A stretch of DNA of 64,000 nucleotides from Lentimicrobiaceae bacterium (GTDB lineage Bacteria > Bacteroidota > Bacteroidia > Bacteroidales > F082). The notes beneath the pieces were generated by a model. It was not told the origin of the DNA. It was given only the letters and a program-made list of their open reading frames with translations, and made no database searches. This document shows positions 33,927 to 42,729 of this stretch, in pieces. The position numbers were made by a program, and so were the translations under genes. Location: NCBI GenBank assembly GCA_015061315.1, contig SUWV01000007.1, forward strand, positions 1 to 64,000. Reading direction: 5' to 3'. Positions within the stretch are counted from its first letter, which is position 1; the number at the start of each line of letters is the position of its first letter.

Positions 33927-35567
33927 ATGGCAAACTACAGAGATTCACAAAAGATTAATTTCTCCAAAGCAGAGGAGAGTCGTTTTCGTCAGTTGTTCAA
34001 CGACTGGGCAAAATCAATAAAAGGCTACAATCGTAACAGATTGGGCGACCAACTGAAGATTGTCGAAGTATGGGATACGCCAATATATCGCGGATTGATA
34101 AAAACTCAATACGATAACAGAAAACTTGAGAATACATACGAGCGTGTCAATGGAAGAACGTTTCCGCCAAGAACAATAACATCGGAGTCACAAATCAATC
34201 GTTGGACTTCAGCGAATTATCCGACAACTTTCACCTCTCAAGAGAATCGTATCTGCATAAAAGGCTCTCAATATATCGATGGATGTCACACTTGTCATGC
34301 TACAGGCAAGGTGACTTGCGGAAAATGTAGTGGCAGCGGAACAATCAGAGTAGCATGTACAGCAAAGCAGGTGTGTACGAAATGTGGAGGCAGAGGAGGT
34401 GTTTATGTTACAAATAGAGAGCTTGAGTATTACAATACAAGTGAAGGTCTGAAATCTCGTTATGTGGATAAACAAAAATATCACAGTTGTTCCGCTTGTA
34501 GTGGCAAAGGATATATAGAAGTTCCTTCTTTTAGAGAAGAGACTTGTCCTACCTGCAAAGGAAGTGGTAGAGTCACTTGTCATACCTGCGTGGGTGATGC
34601 GCATTTAGTTCGTTATTGGGAGTTACGCCAGAGTTTATATTATAAAGTCAACGTCGATTATCGTTTTCCTTCTCAGGTTCCTCTCGATGAAGTTCCTAAA
34701 ATCATTAAGTTATTTAATAACAATACTCCTTGGCGAGTAATGGAGAAACTGAATATCGACAAGGAAAATTTTGACAAAAACGACTTAGCATCTCGTCCTA
34801 TAGTAGGAAGTATGTTATCGCGAATGCCAAACAAGATAGAGCATCTTCAACATACAGCGGTATGTTTCAATATTCTCGAAGCATGCGAATGTGAGGCAAA
34901 GACTGTCGTTTATGAAGTTGATAGAAAGAGATATTCATGTCTGTTGCTCGGTTCTGATTGGGAGTTGATAACGGTGACATCGCCTGTGTCGGATCACATG
35001 GACGACCTCAAAGACAAGGTGAATCATTATTGTTCGATGCATCGTTTCGGCAAGGCATGGAGCGTATTGCAGAAAGTTAATAAGTTCCCGCAGGCAGGTT
35101 CCAAAGAGGCTTATATGCAGGAACGCTTGGAAGAACGAATGGCGTTGATGTCTCGTTTGGGCGGTAACTTCGCGATAGTGTTGTGCGCCTTGCTCATAGC
35201 GCCTCTATTGCATACGCTTTACGAATCAGGATTTTATGCTCCATGGACATCATGGCTGATGGATAAACTCGACATTGGCGTTTTGGGAATGATGTTGCTG
35301 TCAGTAGTCTTTGTGATGTATTACAGCATGAGGTATTGCAAAAGAGATCTCCCAGGATTCGCTTACAGAGTGGCATCGCCTTTAAGACGTTTCATCAGAG
35401 GTTTCGTCACAGGAATAGGCATATCTATATATTTGGGAGCGCTATCAGTGATTTTGACTTATGTCGGAATAACGGTATTAGCATGTAAAGTCGTATGGAT
35501 AGGTATCACTATTGTGGCATTCATAATAATTATTATTGCCGGATTGGTTCAGAATATTGTTTCGTGA
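33927..35567 (+). CDS. DnaJ-type zinc-finger membrane protein without J-domain
   Basis: I start at the ATG at 33927 because AAGGAGGA (33913-33920) is well spaced from it. Residues 120-222 hold five to six CxxC elements of the DnaJ cysteine-rich kind (CHTCHATG, CGKCSGSG, CTKCGGRG, CSACSGKG, CPTCKGSG, CHTC). There is no J-domain or HPD motif. The C-terminal part has about four membrane helices (from about residue 412). The N-terminal and middle regions are not recognised. The zinc region may bind unfolded protein or act in redox, as in DnaJ. The last bases overlap the next start codon (TGATG). Confidence 0.7.
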   Translation: MANYRDSQKINFSKAEESRFRQLFNDWAKSIKGYNRNRLGDQLKIVEVWDTPIYRGLIKTQYDNRKLENTYERVNGRTFPPRTITSESQINRWTSANYPTTFTSQENRICIKGSQYIDGCHTCHATGKVTCGKCSGSGTIRVACTAKQVCTKCGGRGGVYVTNRELEYYNTSEGLKSRYVDKQKYHSCSACSGKGYIEVPSFREETCPTCKGSGRVTCHTCVGDAHLVRYWELRQSLYYKVNVDYRFPSQVPLDEVPKIIKLFNNNTPWRVMEKLNIDKENFDKNDLASRPIVGSMLSRMPNKIEHLQHTAVCFNILEACECEAKTVVYEVDRKRYSCLLLGSDWELITVTSPVSDHMDDLKDKVNHYCSMHRFGKAWSVLQKVNKFPQAGSKEAYMQERLEERMALMSRLGGNFAIVLCALLIAPLLHTLYESGFYAPWTSWLMDKLDIGVLGMMLLSVVFVMYYSMRYCKRDLPGFAYRVASPLRRFIRGFVTGIGISIYLGALSVILTYVGITVLACKVVWIGITIVAFIIIIIAGLVQNIVS

Positions 35568-36604
35568 TGAAAAGAATATTGCTCCTTTTGTTTCTGATAA
35601 ATTCATCATTGACATATGCTCAGAATGTTGATCTTACTTCTATTGATGAGTTCTTTAAAATAACAGACAAACTCAAAAATGGAAAGGAAATCGACGAGGA
35701 ACAATGGTCTCAATTTGAGAGTTCTACAGCATATTCAATAATGGATAGCCGTATAATTGATATTGTAAAGACTTCCATAAATTATGTCTTTGGTGATTCT
35801 GAAAGTATGATGAATCTAGAAAATACCAATATGCTTGAGAGACTTTTTGTTGAGAATTACAAAGAAGTAAACAATAATTATTCTGATATTAAAGTTTTTA
35901 GGGATAACTATGATTTTGAAACACTGGTCACTAAAGCTAAATTCAGATTACAATCCTTCTTAGGATGTGAAATGTTGGATTCTTCCGCTAAATTGAAACC
36001 TGTATTTTTTCTATTTCTTTACGCAGACGCTCAGGATAGAGATGAAGCCATTGTTGTTGATTTGAATTTCATTTATAGAATGGATGAAGATGCCAGAGTC
36101 AACCTTATTGCTCATGAATTCTTCCATGCATATAGAAGACATTTTGAAAATCATGATTTCAATTATGCGGATGACATTAACTTCGCAATTGATATGATAG
36201 CTAACGAAGGTGTTGCGGATCAGATTGATAAATATAATATGGATTACAATCAATACTATAGTTCTATCATTAACTCACAAGAACTTGCAGCGGAATTTAC
36301 AGCATTATATGACAAAGCCGAAGAAGACATCGAATATCTTCAAACCATTGTGGTGCAGTATTTAAAAAGAGAGATTGATTTTGAGGAGTGTGTCGATAAA
36401 CTTCTCTCGGTATATAAATACAACGGTCATGTTATGGGGTTCTATATGTCAAATCAGATTGTCAAGGCAGGATTGAAAGACGAGATGGTAAAAGGATTTC
36501 ATAATCCATACGAATTCTATAGATTGTATGATTTGACATTACGCGACAAAGGAAAATCTTTAGACGAAGATTTTTTGAATTACTTGAAAGAATCAACAAA
36601 ATAG
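35567..36604 (+). CDS. Secreted HExxH metallopeptidase-like protein
   Basis: I start at ATG 35567, which overlaps the upstream stop codon and gives a signal peptide (MKRILLLLFLINSSLTYAQ). The 345-residue product has a zinc motif HEFFH (H183, E184, H187) within LIAHEFFHAYRRH and a later NEGVADQID segment that could give the third ligand, as in gluzincins. It resembles predicted zinc peptidases I recall as DUF5700. It would act in the periplasm or outside. The operon with the two membrane proteins suggests a common envelope function. Confidence 0.65.
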   Translation: MKRILLLLFLINSSLTYAQNVDLTSIDEFFKITDKLKNGKEIDEEQWSQFESSTAYSIMDSRIIDIVKTSINYVFGDSESMMNLENTNMLERLFVENYKEVNNNYSDIKVFRDNYDFETLVTKAKFRLQSFLGCEMLDSSAKLKPVFFLFLYADAQDRDEAIVVDLNFIYRMDEDARVNLIAHEFFHAYRRHFENHDFNYADDINFAIDMIANEGVADQIDKYNMDYNQYYSSIINSQELAAEFTALYDKAEEDIEYLQTIVVQYLKREIDFEECVDKLLSVYKYNGHVMGFYMSNQIVKAGLKDEMVKGFHNPYEFYRLYDLTLRDKGKSLDEDFLNYLKESTK

Positions 36605-36628
36605 GACGTGGCAAAACTAATGTAGAGA

Positions 36629-36645
36629 CTGTCATATTATGACAG
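36629..36645. repeat. Perfect inverted repeat of 17 bp
   Basis: CTGTCATA and TATGACAG flank a single T. The half-site TGTCATATTATG recurs just downstream at about 36657-36668. It could be a small operator or a hairpin in the 3' region of the peptidase operon. Confidence 0.45.
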
Positions 36646-36691
36646 CACTAATCGATGTCATATTATGCACACTACATTATGAATAATAAAA

Positions 36692-36723
36692 GAGGCCGTC
36701 AAACTTGTTAGACAGCCTCATTG
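36692..36723 (+). terminator. Possible terminator of the zinc-finger/peptidase operon
   Basis: GAGGC-GTC pairs with GAC-GCCTC around one mismatch with a 10-base loop. The following sequence is only moderately T-rich. Confidence 0.45.
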
Positions 36724-36760
36724 TTATATCCATTGCCGCGTCCATTGTTTTGTTTATATT

Positions 36761-36841
36761 ATTTTGGACGTAACTTGCCTCATCCTTATTTTGGACGTAA
36801 CTTACCACATCCTTATTTTGGACGCGGCAAGCCACGTCCCT
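36761..36841. repeat. Three tandem 27-bp repeats
   Basis: Three copies of a 27-bp unit beginning ATTTTGGACG start at 36761, 36788 and 36815. The first two are near identical. The third changes TAACTT to CGGCAA and ends with GGACGCGGC-AA-GCCACGTCC, which can form a hairpin. They fill the gap between the peptidase operon and the end of sufT. Confidence 0.75.
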
Positions 36842-36848
36842 AAATATT

Positions 36849-37229
36849 CTAATACATCAGGTCTCCTAATCCAAATCCGTCGTCGAATCCTAATTCGGCA
36901 CGTGCTTCTTCGCTCATCATCGACGGATTCCATGCGGGCTCAAATGTTAATTCTACTTTACATTTTCTTACTCCCATCATCGAGCCGACTTTCTCCTTCA
37001 CAAACGTTGGAAGTTGATCGGCGACTGGGCAATTAGGAGCCGTCACTGTCATTAGGATTCTTACATTAGCCTCATCATCAATGTCGATGTCGTATATCAA
37101 TCCTAATTTATATATGTCAACAGGAATTTCTGGGTCGTAGATGCTACCCAAAACCGCAATGATTCTCTCTTTTAATAAATCTTTCTCTTCAGCTGTCATT
37201 GGTTCTTTCTTCTTAAAAATATTTAACAT
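36849..37229 (-). CDS. sufT: SufT-like (DUF59) iron-sulfur assembly protein
   Basis: This 126-residue DUF59/MIP18-family protein has YDPEIPVDIYKLGLIYD (about residues 32-48) and the conserved cysteine in TAPNCPVAD (about residue 70). Relatives (SufT, PaaD, CIA2) help deliver Fe-S clusters to target enzymes. Its place as the last gene of the suf operon supports that role. Separated from sufE by an octamer array that contains the sufE stop codon. Confidence 0.85.
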   Translation of the reverse strand: MLNIFKKKEPMTAEEKDLLKERIIAVLGSIYDPEIPVDIYKLGLIYDIDIDDEANVRILMTVTAPNCPVADQLPTFVKEKVGSMMGVRKCKVELTFEPAWNPSMMSEEARAELGFDDGFGLGDLMY

Positions 37230-37242
37230 AAAACCTTTTTAC

Positions 37243-37306
37243 TTTAATCCCTTAATCCTTTAATCCTTTAACCCTTTATCACTCCATCACTCCATCACTT
37301 CATCAC
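37243..37306. repeat. Degenerate 8-bp tandem repeat between sufE and sufT
   Basis: Eight octamers (TTTAATCC, CTTAATCC, TTTAATCC, TTTAACCC, TTTATCAC, TCCATCAC twice, TTCATCAC). The sufE stop codon (minus-strand TGA, 37303-37305) is inside the last unit. Confidence 0.85.
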
Positions 37307-37725
37307 AAACTCTGTGAATTAAACACTTCCGCATAAAGCATCATCTGCTTCACCATGCTCAACAATCCGTTGGAACGAGTCGGCGACAAATGTTCCTTCA
37401 GCCCGATCTCGTCTAAGAAACTCATGTCGGCTGCTATGATGTCGCTCGGCTTCTGTCCTGATAACACCTTTATTAATAAGTTGATGATGCCTTTTGTGAT
37501 AACGGCATCGCTGTCGGCGCTGAAATAAACCTTGCCGTCTTCCATCTTTGCATGCAACCAGACTCGCGACTGACATCCGTTGATGAGGTAATTGTCGTTA
37601 CGATATTGAGCGTCAATAATTGGGCAGTCTTTCCCCATCTCAATTAACATAGCATATCTGTCCATCCAGTCGTCGAACATCGAAAATTCTTCAACGATAG
37701 AATCTTGTATCTCTTTTATTGTCAT
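37303..37725 (-). CDS. sufE: SufE cysteine-desulfuration protein
   Basis: This 140-residue protein accepts sulfane sulfur from SufS on its conserved cysteine (INGCQSRVWL, about residue 50) and passes it to SufBCD. The fold starts with IVEEFSMFDDWMDRYAMLIE, typical of SufE. It lies 16 bp after sufS in the operon. Length is normal. Confidence 0.92.
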   Translation of the reverse strand: MTIKEIQDSIVEEFSMFDDWMDRYAMLIEMGKDCPIIDAQYRNDNYLINGCQSRVWLHAKMEDGKVYFSADSDAVITKGIINLLIKVLSGQKPSDIIAADMSFLDEIGLKEHLSPTRSNGLLSMVKQMMLYAEVFNSQSL

Positions 37726-37741
37726 TGTTCTAATTATTAAT

Positions 37742-38971
37742 TTATCTTAACATATTAGCAGCTTTTTCTACTGCCTTAATGAAAATGTCTATTTCTTCTG
37801 TCGTGTTATATATTGCAAACGAAGCTCTTACGGTTCCAGGGATGTCGAAGAATGTCATCACAGGTTCTGCACAATGATGTCCTGTCCTCAAAGCCACGCC
37901 CATTTTGTCGACTATCGTTCCTAAGTCGTAAGGATGAATATTGTCGATTAAGAATGAAATCAGTCCGCTTCTTTTTGGAGCTTGTCCTATAAATCTGATT
38001 CCATCTATCTTTGAAAGTCTTTCTGTGGCGTAATTTAAAAGATATTCTTCGTATTCTTCAACGGCTTTTCTGTCAAGACTTTGAATGAATTTAACAGCAG
38101 TCTCCAATCCCAAGGCGGCTCCTACATTAGGCGTTCCTGCTTCAAATTTGAAAGGCACCTTGTTGAATGTCGTCTGCTCAAAACTGACTTTATCAACCAT
38201 CTCGCCTCCATATTGATAAGGCGGCATCTTCTCCAACCATTCCATCTTGCCATAAAGTCCGCCAATACCCATTGGAGCGTACATCTTATGTCCGGAAAAG
38301 ACAAAGAAATCGCAGTCTAAATCTTGAACGTCAATGACATGATGTGCCATCGACTGTGCTCCGTCGATGATTACAGGAATGTCATATTTATGCGCCATCG
38401 CTATCATCTCCTTGATAGGATTTATAGTAGCTAAGGTGTTGGAAATATGAGCGATGCTGACAATCTTAGGTCTTTGCTTTAACAATTCTTCGTATGCGTT
38501 CAAATCTAAGACGCCGTTTTTATCCATCGGAATGACAAGTAATTCGCCATTCTTCTCTTGTATCATCTGCTGCCACGGAACCATATTGGAATGATGCTCC
38601 ATAGCTGAAACCATTACCTTATCGCCTTCATCTACAAGTAGTTTTCCGAGAGAAGTCGCGAGAAGATTTAACGATTCTGTTGTTCCTCTCGTGAAGATTA
38701 TCTCGTTAGAATCTTTGGCGTTGACAAAAGCTGCAATTGTCTTGCGAGCGTTTTCGTATGCCTCCGTCGCTTCTTGACTTAAAAAATGAACTCCGCGATG
38801 TATGTTGCAGTTCTCGTTTAAGTAATAGTCGCGTTCTCTTTCTATTACGCAGAGAGGCTTCTGTGTCGTAGCTGCATTGTCGAAATACACAAGCGGTTTC
38901 CCATAGACCGTTCTGTCTAAAATCGGAAATTGCTTGCGTATCTCATTTATATCTAAATTATTGAATATCAT
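37742..38971 (-). CDS. sufS: SufS cysteine desulfurase
   Basis: This 409-residue PLP enzyme takes sulfur from cysteine for Fe-S assembly. It shows the PLP lysine in FSGHKMYAPMG (about residue 227) and the catalytic cysteine in RTGHHCAEPVM (about residue 364), with the short type II loop typical of SufS rather than IscS. It overlaps sufD by 4 bp, indicating translational coupling. Confidence 0.95.
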   Translation of the reverse strand: MIFNNLDINEIRKQFPILDRTVYGKPLVYFDNAATTQKPLCVIERERDYYLNENCNIHRGVHFLSQEATEAYENARKTIAAFVNAKDSNEIIFTRGTTESLNLLATSLGKLLVDEGDKVMVSAMEHHSNMVPWQQMIQEKNGELLVIPMDKNGVLDLNAYEELLKQRPKIVSIAHISNTLATINPIKEMIAMAHKYDIPVIIDGAQSMAHHVIDVQDLDCDFFVFSGHKMYAPMGIGGLYGKMEWLEKMPPYQYGGEMVDKVSFEQTTFNKVPFKFEAGTPNVGAALGLETAVKFIQSLDRKAVEEYEEYLLNYATERLSKIDGIRFIGQAPKRSGLISFLIDNIHPYDLGTIVDKMGVALRTGHHCAEPVMTFFDIPGTVRASFAIYNTTEEIDIFIKAVEKAANMLR

Positions 38972-40353
38972 ATCTTACTCAAATCAATCTTGAAATCGTA
39001 TTCTTTCGGTGTGCTGCATTGGAAGACGCAGTTTTCACAACATGACAATTCGCCTTTCAAACGACGTTTTATCATATCGTCGATACGCTCTCTAAGAGCT
39101 TCTATTTCAATGTTATTACTTATCTCAGCAGCGAAAGCGTACATCAAAAGCATACGAGCGTTGTCCTTGCTGATGCCTCTCTGTTGCATATAAAACATCG
39201 CATCTTGATCTAACTGTCCTATCGTCGAGCCGTGTGAACATTTTACGTCATCAGCATATATTTCAAGGAAAGGCATCGCATTGACCTTGGCTGTATCTGT
39301 AAGAATTATATTGCTGCAATTCTGATATGCGTTGGTTTTCTGTGCGTTAGGCGCAACATAAACATGTCCGTTGAAAACCGCCGTTGCTTCATTATCGATG
39401 ATACCTTTGAATTTTTCGTTGCTGTTACAATTAGGAACGTTATGATTTACTTTAAGTTGATTATCTACATGTTGTTTCTTATCAACTAAATAAAGTCCAT
39501 AGAGATTACTTTCCGCTCCCTCGCCATCAATGTCAACGAAAATGTTATTACGAATCTTGCCGCCGTTGAAACTGATAGTGTGAGTCTGTAACCTACTGTT
39601 AGCTAACTGCTTGATAGTATTTGTATTTAACAATGATGAATTGTCGTTCAGATTCTGAAGCTTATAATTATCTAACTGGGCGTTTTCTCCAATTATTATC
39701 TCAGTATAAGAATTGACAAAACTCGACTGTTCTTTTATAGAGTCATCACAATCAATGATTTGAACTTGTGAGTTTGTTTCTAATATGATGAGATTCCTTG
39801 TCTGAATGAAAGGATTGTTTTCCTCGTCGATGATTTTAATTATCTGAATAGGTTTCTCTGCGACAGCATTTTTTGGGGCATAGATAAAAAATCCGTCTTG
39901 CCATAATGCTGTGTTAATATCGTAAAAACCATTGACATCGTTGACGTTACAAGTTCCAAAATATTTTTCAAAGAGTTCTGGAAATTGTTGCATCGCCTTA
40001 CGTGTACTTCCGATTACGATACCGCTACTCAATGTTTTAATACTTTCATCTTCAGAGAACATTCCGTTTGTAAGTGTCACGACTTCCGTGTCAAGATTTT
40101 GAATCACGCAGTGGAAATCGTGGTTTTTCTTCTCGATAGAATCTATATTATAATTTTCATTAACACATTCTATCATGCGAGAGTTACGCCATTTCTCCAT
40201 CTTCTTCGTAGGGAAGCCCTTGTCGATAAATCTTTTAAGAGCTTCTTGACGCAACAGTTTCACCTTTGGAGTGTCGTCAGCGGAAATCTTCTCCATCGAA
40301 CCATTAGCATATTCGATGAATCTATTATGTAATATTATTTCTTGATTTTCCAT
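38968..40353 (-). CDS. sufD: SufD scaffold subunit
   Basis: This 461-residue protein is the SufD half of the SufBC2D scaffold, with a beta-helix core and C-terminal signature ADDVKCSHGSTIGQLD (about residues 367-382) followed by the MQQRGIS region. It is less conserved than SufB, as usual. It sits between sufC and sufS in the operon. Confidence 0.92.
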   Translation of the reverse strand: MENQEIILHNRFIEYANGSMEKISADDTPKVKLLRQEALKRFIDKGFPTKKMEKWRNSRMIECVNENYNIDSIEKKNHDFHCVIQNLDTEVVTLTNGMFSEDESIKTLSSGIVIGSTRKAMQQFPELFEKYFGTCNVNDVNGFYDINTALWQDGFFIYAPKNAVAEKPIQIIKIIDEENNPFIQTRNLIILETNSQVQIIDCDDSIKEQSSFVNSYTEIIIGENAQLDNYKLQNLNDNSSLLNTNTIKQLANSRLQTHTISFNGGKIRNNIFVDIDGEGAESNLYGLYLVDKKQHVDNQLKVNHNVPNCNSNEKFKGIIDNEATAVFNGHVYVAPNAQKTNAYQNCSNIILTDTAKVNAMPFLEIYADDVKCSHGSTIGQLDQDAMFYMQQRGISKDNARMLLMYAFAAEISNNIEIEALRERIDDMIKRRLKGELSCCENCVFQCSTPKEYDFKIDLSKI

Positions 40354-40371
40354 AAGTTACAAAATTTTTAA

Positions 40372-41124
40372 TTAAAGTAATGTGTCTTTAATCCATTCGT
40401 AACCTTTTTCTTCAAGTTCTAAGGCAAGAGATTTATCGCCCGATTTTACTATACGTCCGTCGTACATTACGTGAACGAAATCAGGGACGATATAATCAAG
40501 AAGTCGTTGATAGTGTGTGATAACGATGAATGCGTTGTCATCTCTATGCAACTGATTAACTCCGTTGGCCACTATTCTCAAAGCATCGATGTCGAGGCCT
40601 GAGTCAGTCTCGTCAAGAATTGCGAGCTGAGGTTCTAACATCGCCATCTGGAAGATTTCATTTTTCTTTTTCTCACCACCTGAGAATCCGACGTTTACAT
40701 AACGATTCTGGAGTTTTGCAGTAATCTCTACCATCGCCTGCTTCTCTTTCATCATCTTAAGAAATTCTGGCATGGTGATGTTTGGAAGTCCTTGATATTC
40801 ACGCTTCGCATTGATGGCAGTACGCATGAAATTCTGGATGCTCACCCCCGGAATCTCGACTGGATATTGGAAACTGAGGAAGATGCCTTCGTTGGCACGG
40901 TCGGAAGGACTCATCTCTAAGATATTCTTACCTTTAAACCAAATCTCACCTTCAGTAATTTCGTAACCTTCTCTACCTGTGATGGCTGCTGCCAAAGTAC
41001 TCTTGCCGGTTCCGTTAGGCCCCATAATGGCGTGAATCTCACCTTCGTTGACGGTTAAGTTAAAACCTTTTAATATTTCTTTGCCTCCTACAGAGACGTG
41101 TAAATTTTTTATATCGAATAACAT
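40372..41124 (-). CDS. sufC: SufC ATPase
   Basis: This 250-residue ABC ATPase drives the SufBCD scaffold. It has Walker A GPNGTGKST (about residues 35-43), the signature FSGGEKKKNEI (about 147) and Walker B LAILDETDSGLD. It is soluble and has no membrane domain, as expected for SufC. Confidence 0.96.
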   Translation of the reverse strand: MLFDIKNLHVSVGGKEILKGFNLTVNEGEIHAIMGPNGTGKSTLAAAITGREGYEITEGEIWFKGKNILEMSPSDRANEGIFLSFQYPVEIPGVSIQNFMRTAINAKREYQGLPNITMPEFLKMMKEKQAMVEITAKLQNRYVNVGFSGGEKKKNEIFQMAMLEPQLAILDETDSGLDIDALRIVANGVNQLHRDDNAFIVITHYQRLLDYIVPDFVHVMYDGRIVKSGDKSLALELEEKGYEWIKDTLL

Positions 41125-41154
41125 AGTTCTTAATTTTCTTTAAGTTAAAAATAA

Positions 41155-42606
41155 TTAACCAACACTACCTTCTAATGTGATTGACAATAATTTCTGAGCT
41201 TCGACAGCAAATTCCATCGGAAGTTTGTTCAAGACATCTTTAGCGTAACCATTAACAATCAAGCCGATAGCCTTCTCGGTGTCAATTCCTCTTTGATTAC
41301 AATAGAACAATTGATCTTCAGATATTTTCGATGTCGTCGCCTCGTGTTCGAGTATTGCCGTATCGTTGCTACATTCAATGTAAGGCCAAGTGTGTGCGCC
41401 GCATTTGTCGCCGAGAAGTAACGAGTCGCATTGTGAGAAGTTGCGGCAGTTACTTGCGTTAGGTGCAATTCTCACCAAACCGCGGTAGCCGTTCTGACTG
41501 TGACCAGCGGAGATACCTTTTGAAATGATAGTGCTTTTACTATTCTTTCCGAGATGGATCATTTTAGTTCCGGTGTCGGCTTGTTGGTAGTTGTTTGTCA
41601 CTGCCACCGAGTAAAATTCTGCTGAGGAATTTTCGCCTTTCAAGATGCAACTTGGGTATTTCCAAGTAATTGCAGAACCCGTCTCGACCTGTGTCCACGA
41701 TATTTTCGAGTTATTGCCACGACAAATTCCGCGTTTTGTTACGAAGTTATAGATACCGCCTTTACCGTCTTTATCGCCTGGATACCAATTTTGTACGGTA
41801 GAATATTTTACTTCGGCATCGGTCTCTGCAATAATCTCCACTATAGCGGCGTGAAGCTGATTCTCATCGCGTTGCGGAGCGGTGCAGCCTTCCATATAAC
41901 TTACGTAAGCACCTTCATCAGCGACGATTAAGGTACGTTCGAACTGACCTGTATTAGCAGCGTTTATTCTGAAATATGTCGATAATTCCAAAGGACAGCG
42001 TACGCCTTTAGGAATATAACAGAATGAGCCATCGCTAAATACGGCTGAGTTTAAGGCTGCGAAGAAGTTGTCGGTATGAGGCACTACAGTTCCTAAATAT
42101 TTTTTAACTAAATCAGGATGTTGTTTCACTGCCTCGCTGAACGACATGAAGATGATTCCGTATTTCGACAAAGTATCTTGGAATGTCGTCTTGACGGAAG
42201 TGCTATCCATCACAGCATCAACGGCAACGCCAGTAAGACGTTTCTGTTCGTCTAAAGAAATTCCTAATTTGTTAAAAGTATCTAATAATTCTGGGTCTAC
42301 TTCATCAAGACTTTGCAGTTCTTTCTTTTTCTTAGGAGCTGCGTAATAGATAATATCTTGATAGTCAATTGGAGGGATGTTGAGATGTGCCCATGTCGGC
42401 TGTTTCATCGTCAACCATTTTCTGTAAGCTTTTAAGCGAAATTCAAGTAACCATTCAGGCTCTTCTTTTTTTGCCGAAATGAGTCTGATAATATCTTCGT
42501 TAAGTCCTTTCGGCGCGAAATCTGTCTCAATATCAGTCACAAAGCCGAACTCATACTCTTTGTTGGTTACTTGTTCAATTATATTTTCGTTAGGATTTGA
42601 ATCCAT
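41155..42606 (-). CDS. sufB: SufB scaffold subunit
   Basis: This 483-residue protein is the cluster-building scaffold subunit. It shows the strongly conserved SufB segments [51 protein letters not shown] and the C-terminal [21 protein letters not shown]. It is the first gene of sufB-C-D-S-E-T; a -7 promoter element lies 48 bp upstream. In this set no sufA or regulator such as IscR is present. Confidence 0.96.
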   Translation of the reverse strand: MDSNPNENIIEQVTNKEYEFGFVTDIETDFAPKGLNEDIIRLISAKKEEPEWLLEFRLKAYRKWLTMKQPTWAHLNIPPIDYQDIIYYAAPKKKKELQSLDEVDPELLDTFNKLGISLDEQKRLTGVAVDAVMDSTSVKTTFQDTLSKYGIIFMSFSEAVKQHPDLVKKYLGTVVPHTDNFFAALNSAVFSDGSFCYIPKGVRCPLELSTYFRINAANTGQFERTLIVADEGAYVSYMEGCTAPQRDENQLHAAIVEIIAETDAEVKYSTVQNWYPGDKDGKGGIYNFVTKRGICRGNNSKISWTQVETGSAITWKYPSCILKGENSSAEFYSVAVTNNYQQADTGTKMIHLGKNSKSTIISKGISAGHSQNGYRGLVRIAPNASNCRNFSQCDSLLLGDKCGAHTWPYIECSNDTAILEHEATTSKISEDQLFYCNQRGIDTEKAIGLIVNGYAKDVLNKLPMEFAVEAQKLLSITLEGSVG

Positions 42607-42654
42607 GTTGTTATTTTTGTTGTTTAATAATAAGATGTGTTATTTATTTTTTTA

Positions 42655-42662
42655 CAAAGATA
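42655..42662 (-). promoter_or_regulatory. -7 promoter element for the suf operon
   Basis: TATCTTTG on the minus strand, 48 bp before the sufB start. It is divergent from the GT39 promoter 37 bp away. Confidence 0.55.
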
Positions 42663-42699
42663 CGAAAAATTGTGATACGAAAAATTCCATTTTTTAGCA

Positions 42700-42707
42700 T
42701 ATATTTG
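42700..42707 (+). promoter_or_regulatory. -7 promoter element for the GT39 gene
   Basis: TATATTTG, 22 bp before the ATG at 42730. Confidence 0.55.
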
Positions 42708-42729
42708 CATTCTAAAACATTTATTTTAA

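Noticed and set aside
35495-35566. Longer start of the HExxH peptidase at 35495
   Set aside because: It would overlap the upstream gene by 73 bases and bury the clear signal peptide that begins at 35567.
33927-35567. DnaJ chaperone
   Set aside because: Only the cysteine-rich zinc region resembles DnaJ; there is no J-domain or HPD motif, and there are several membrane helices.
36764-37036. Plus-strand open frame over the 27-bp repeats and the end of sufT
   Set aside because: It arises from the repeats and the antisense of sufT; no protein features.
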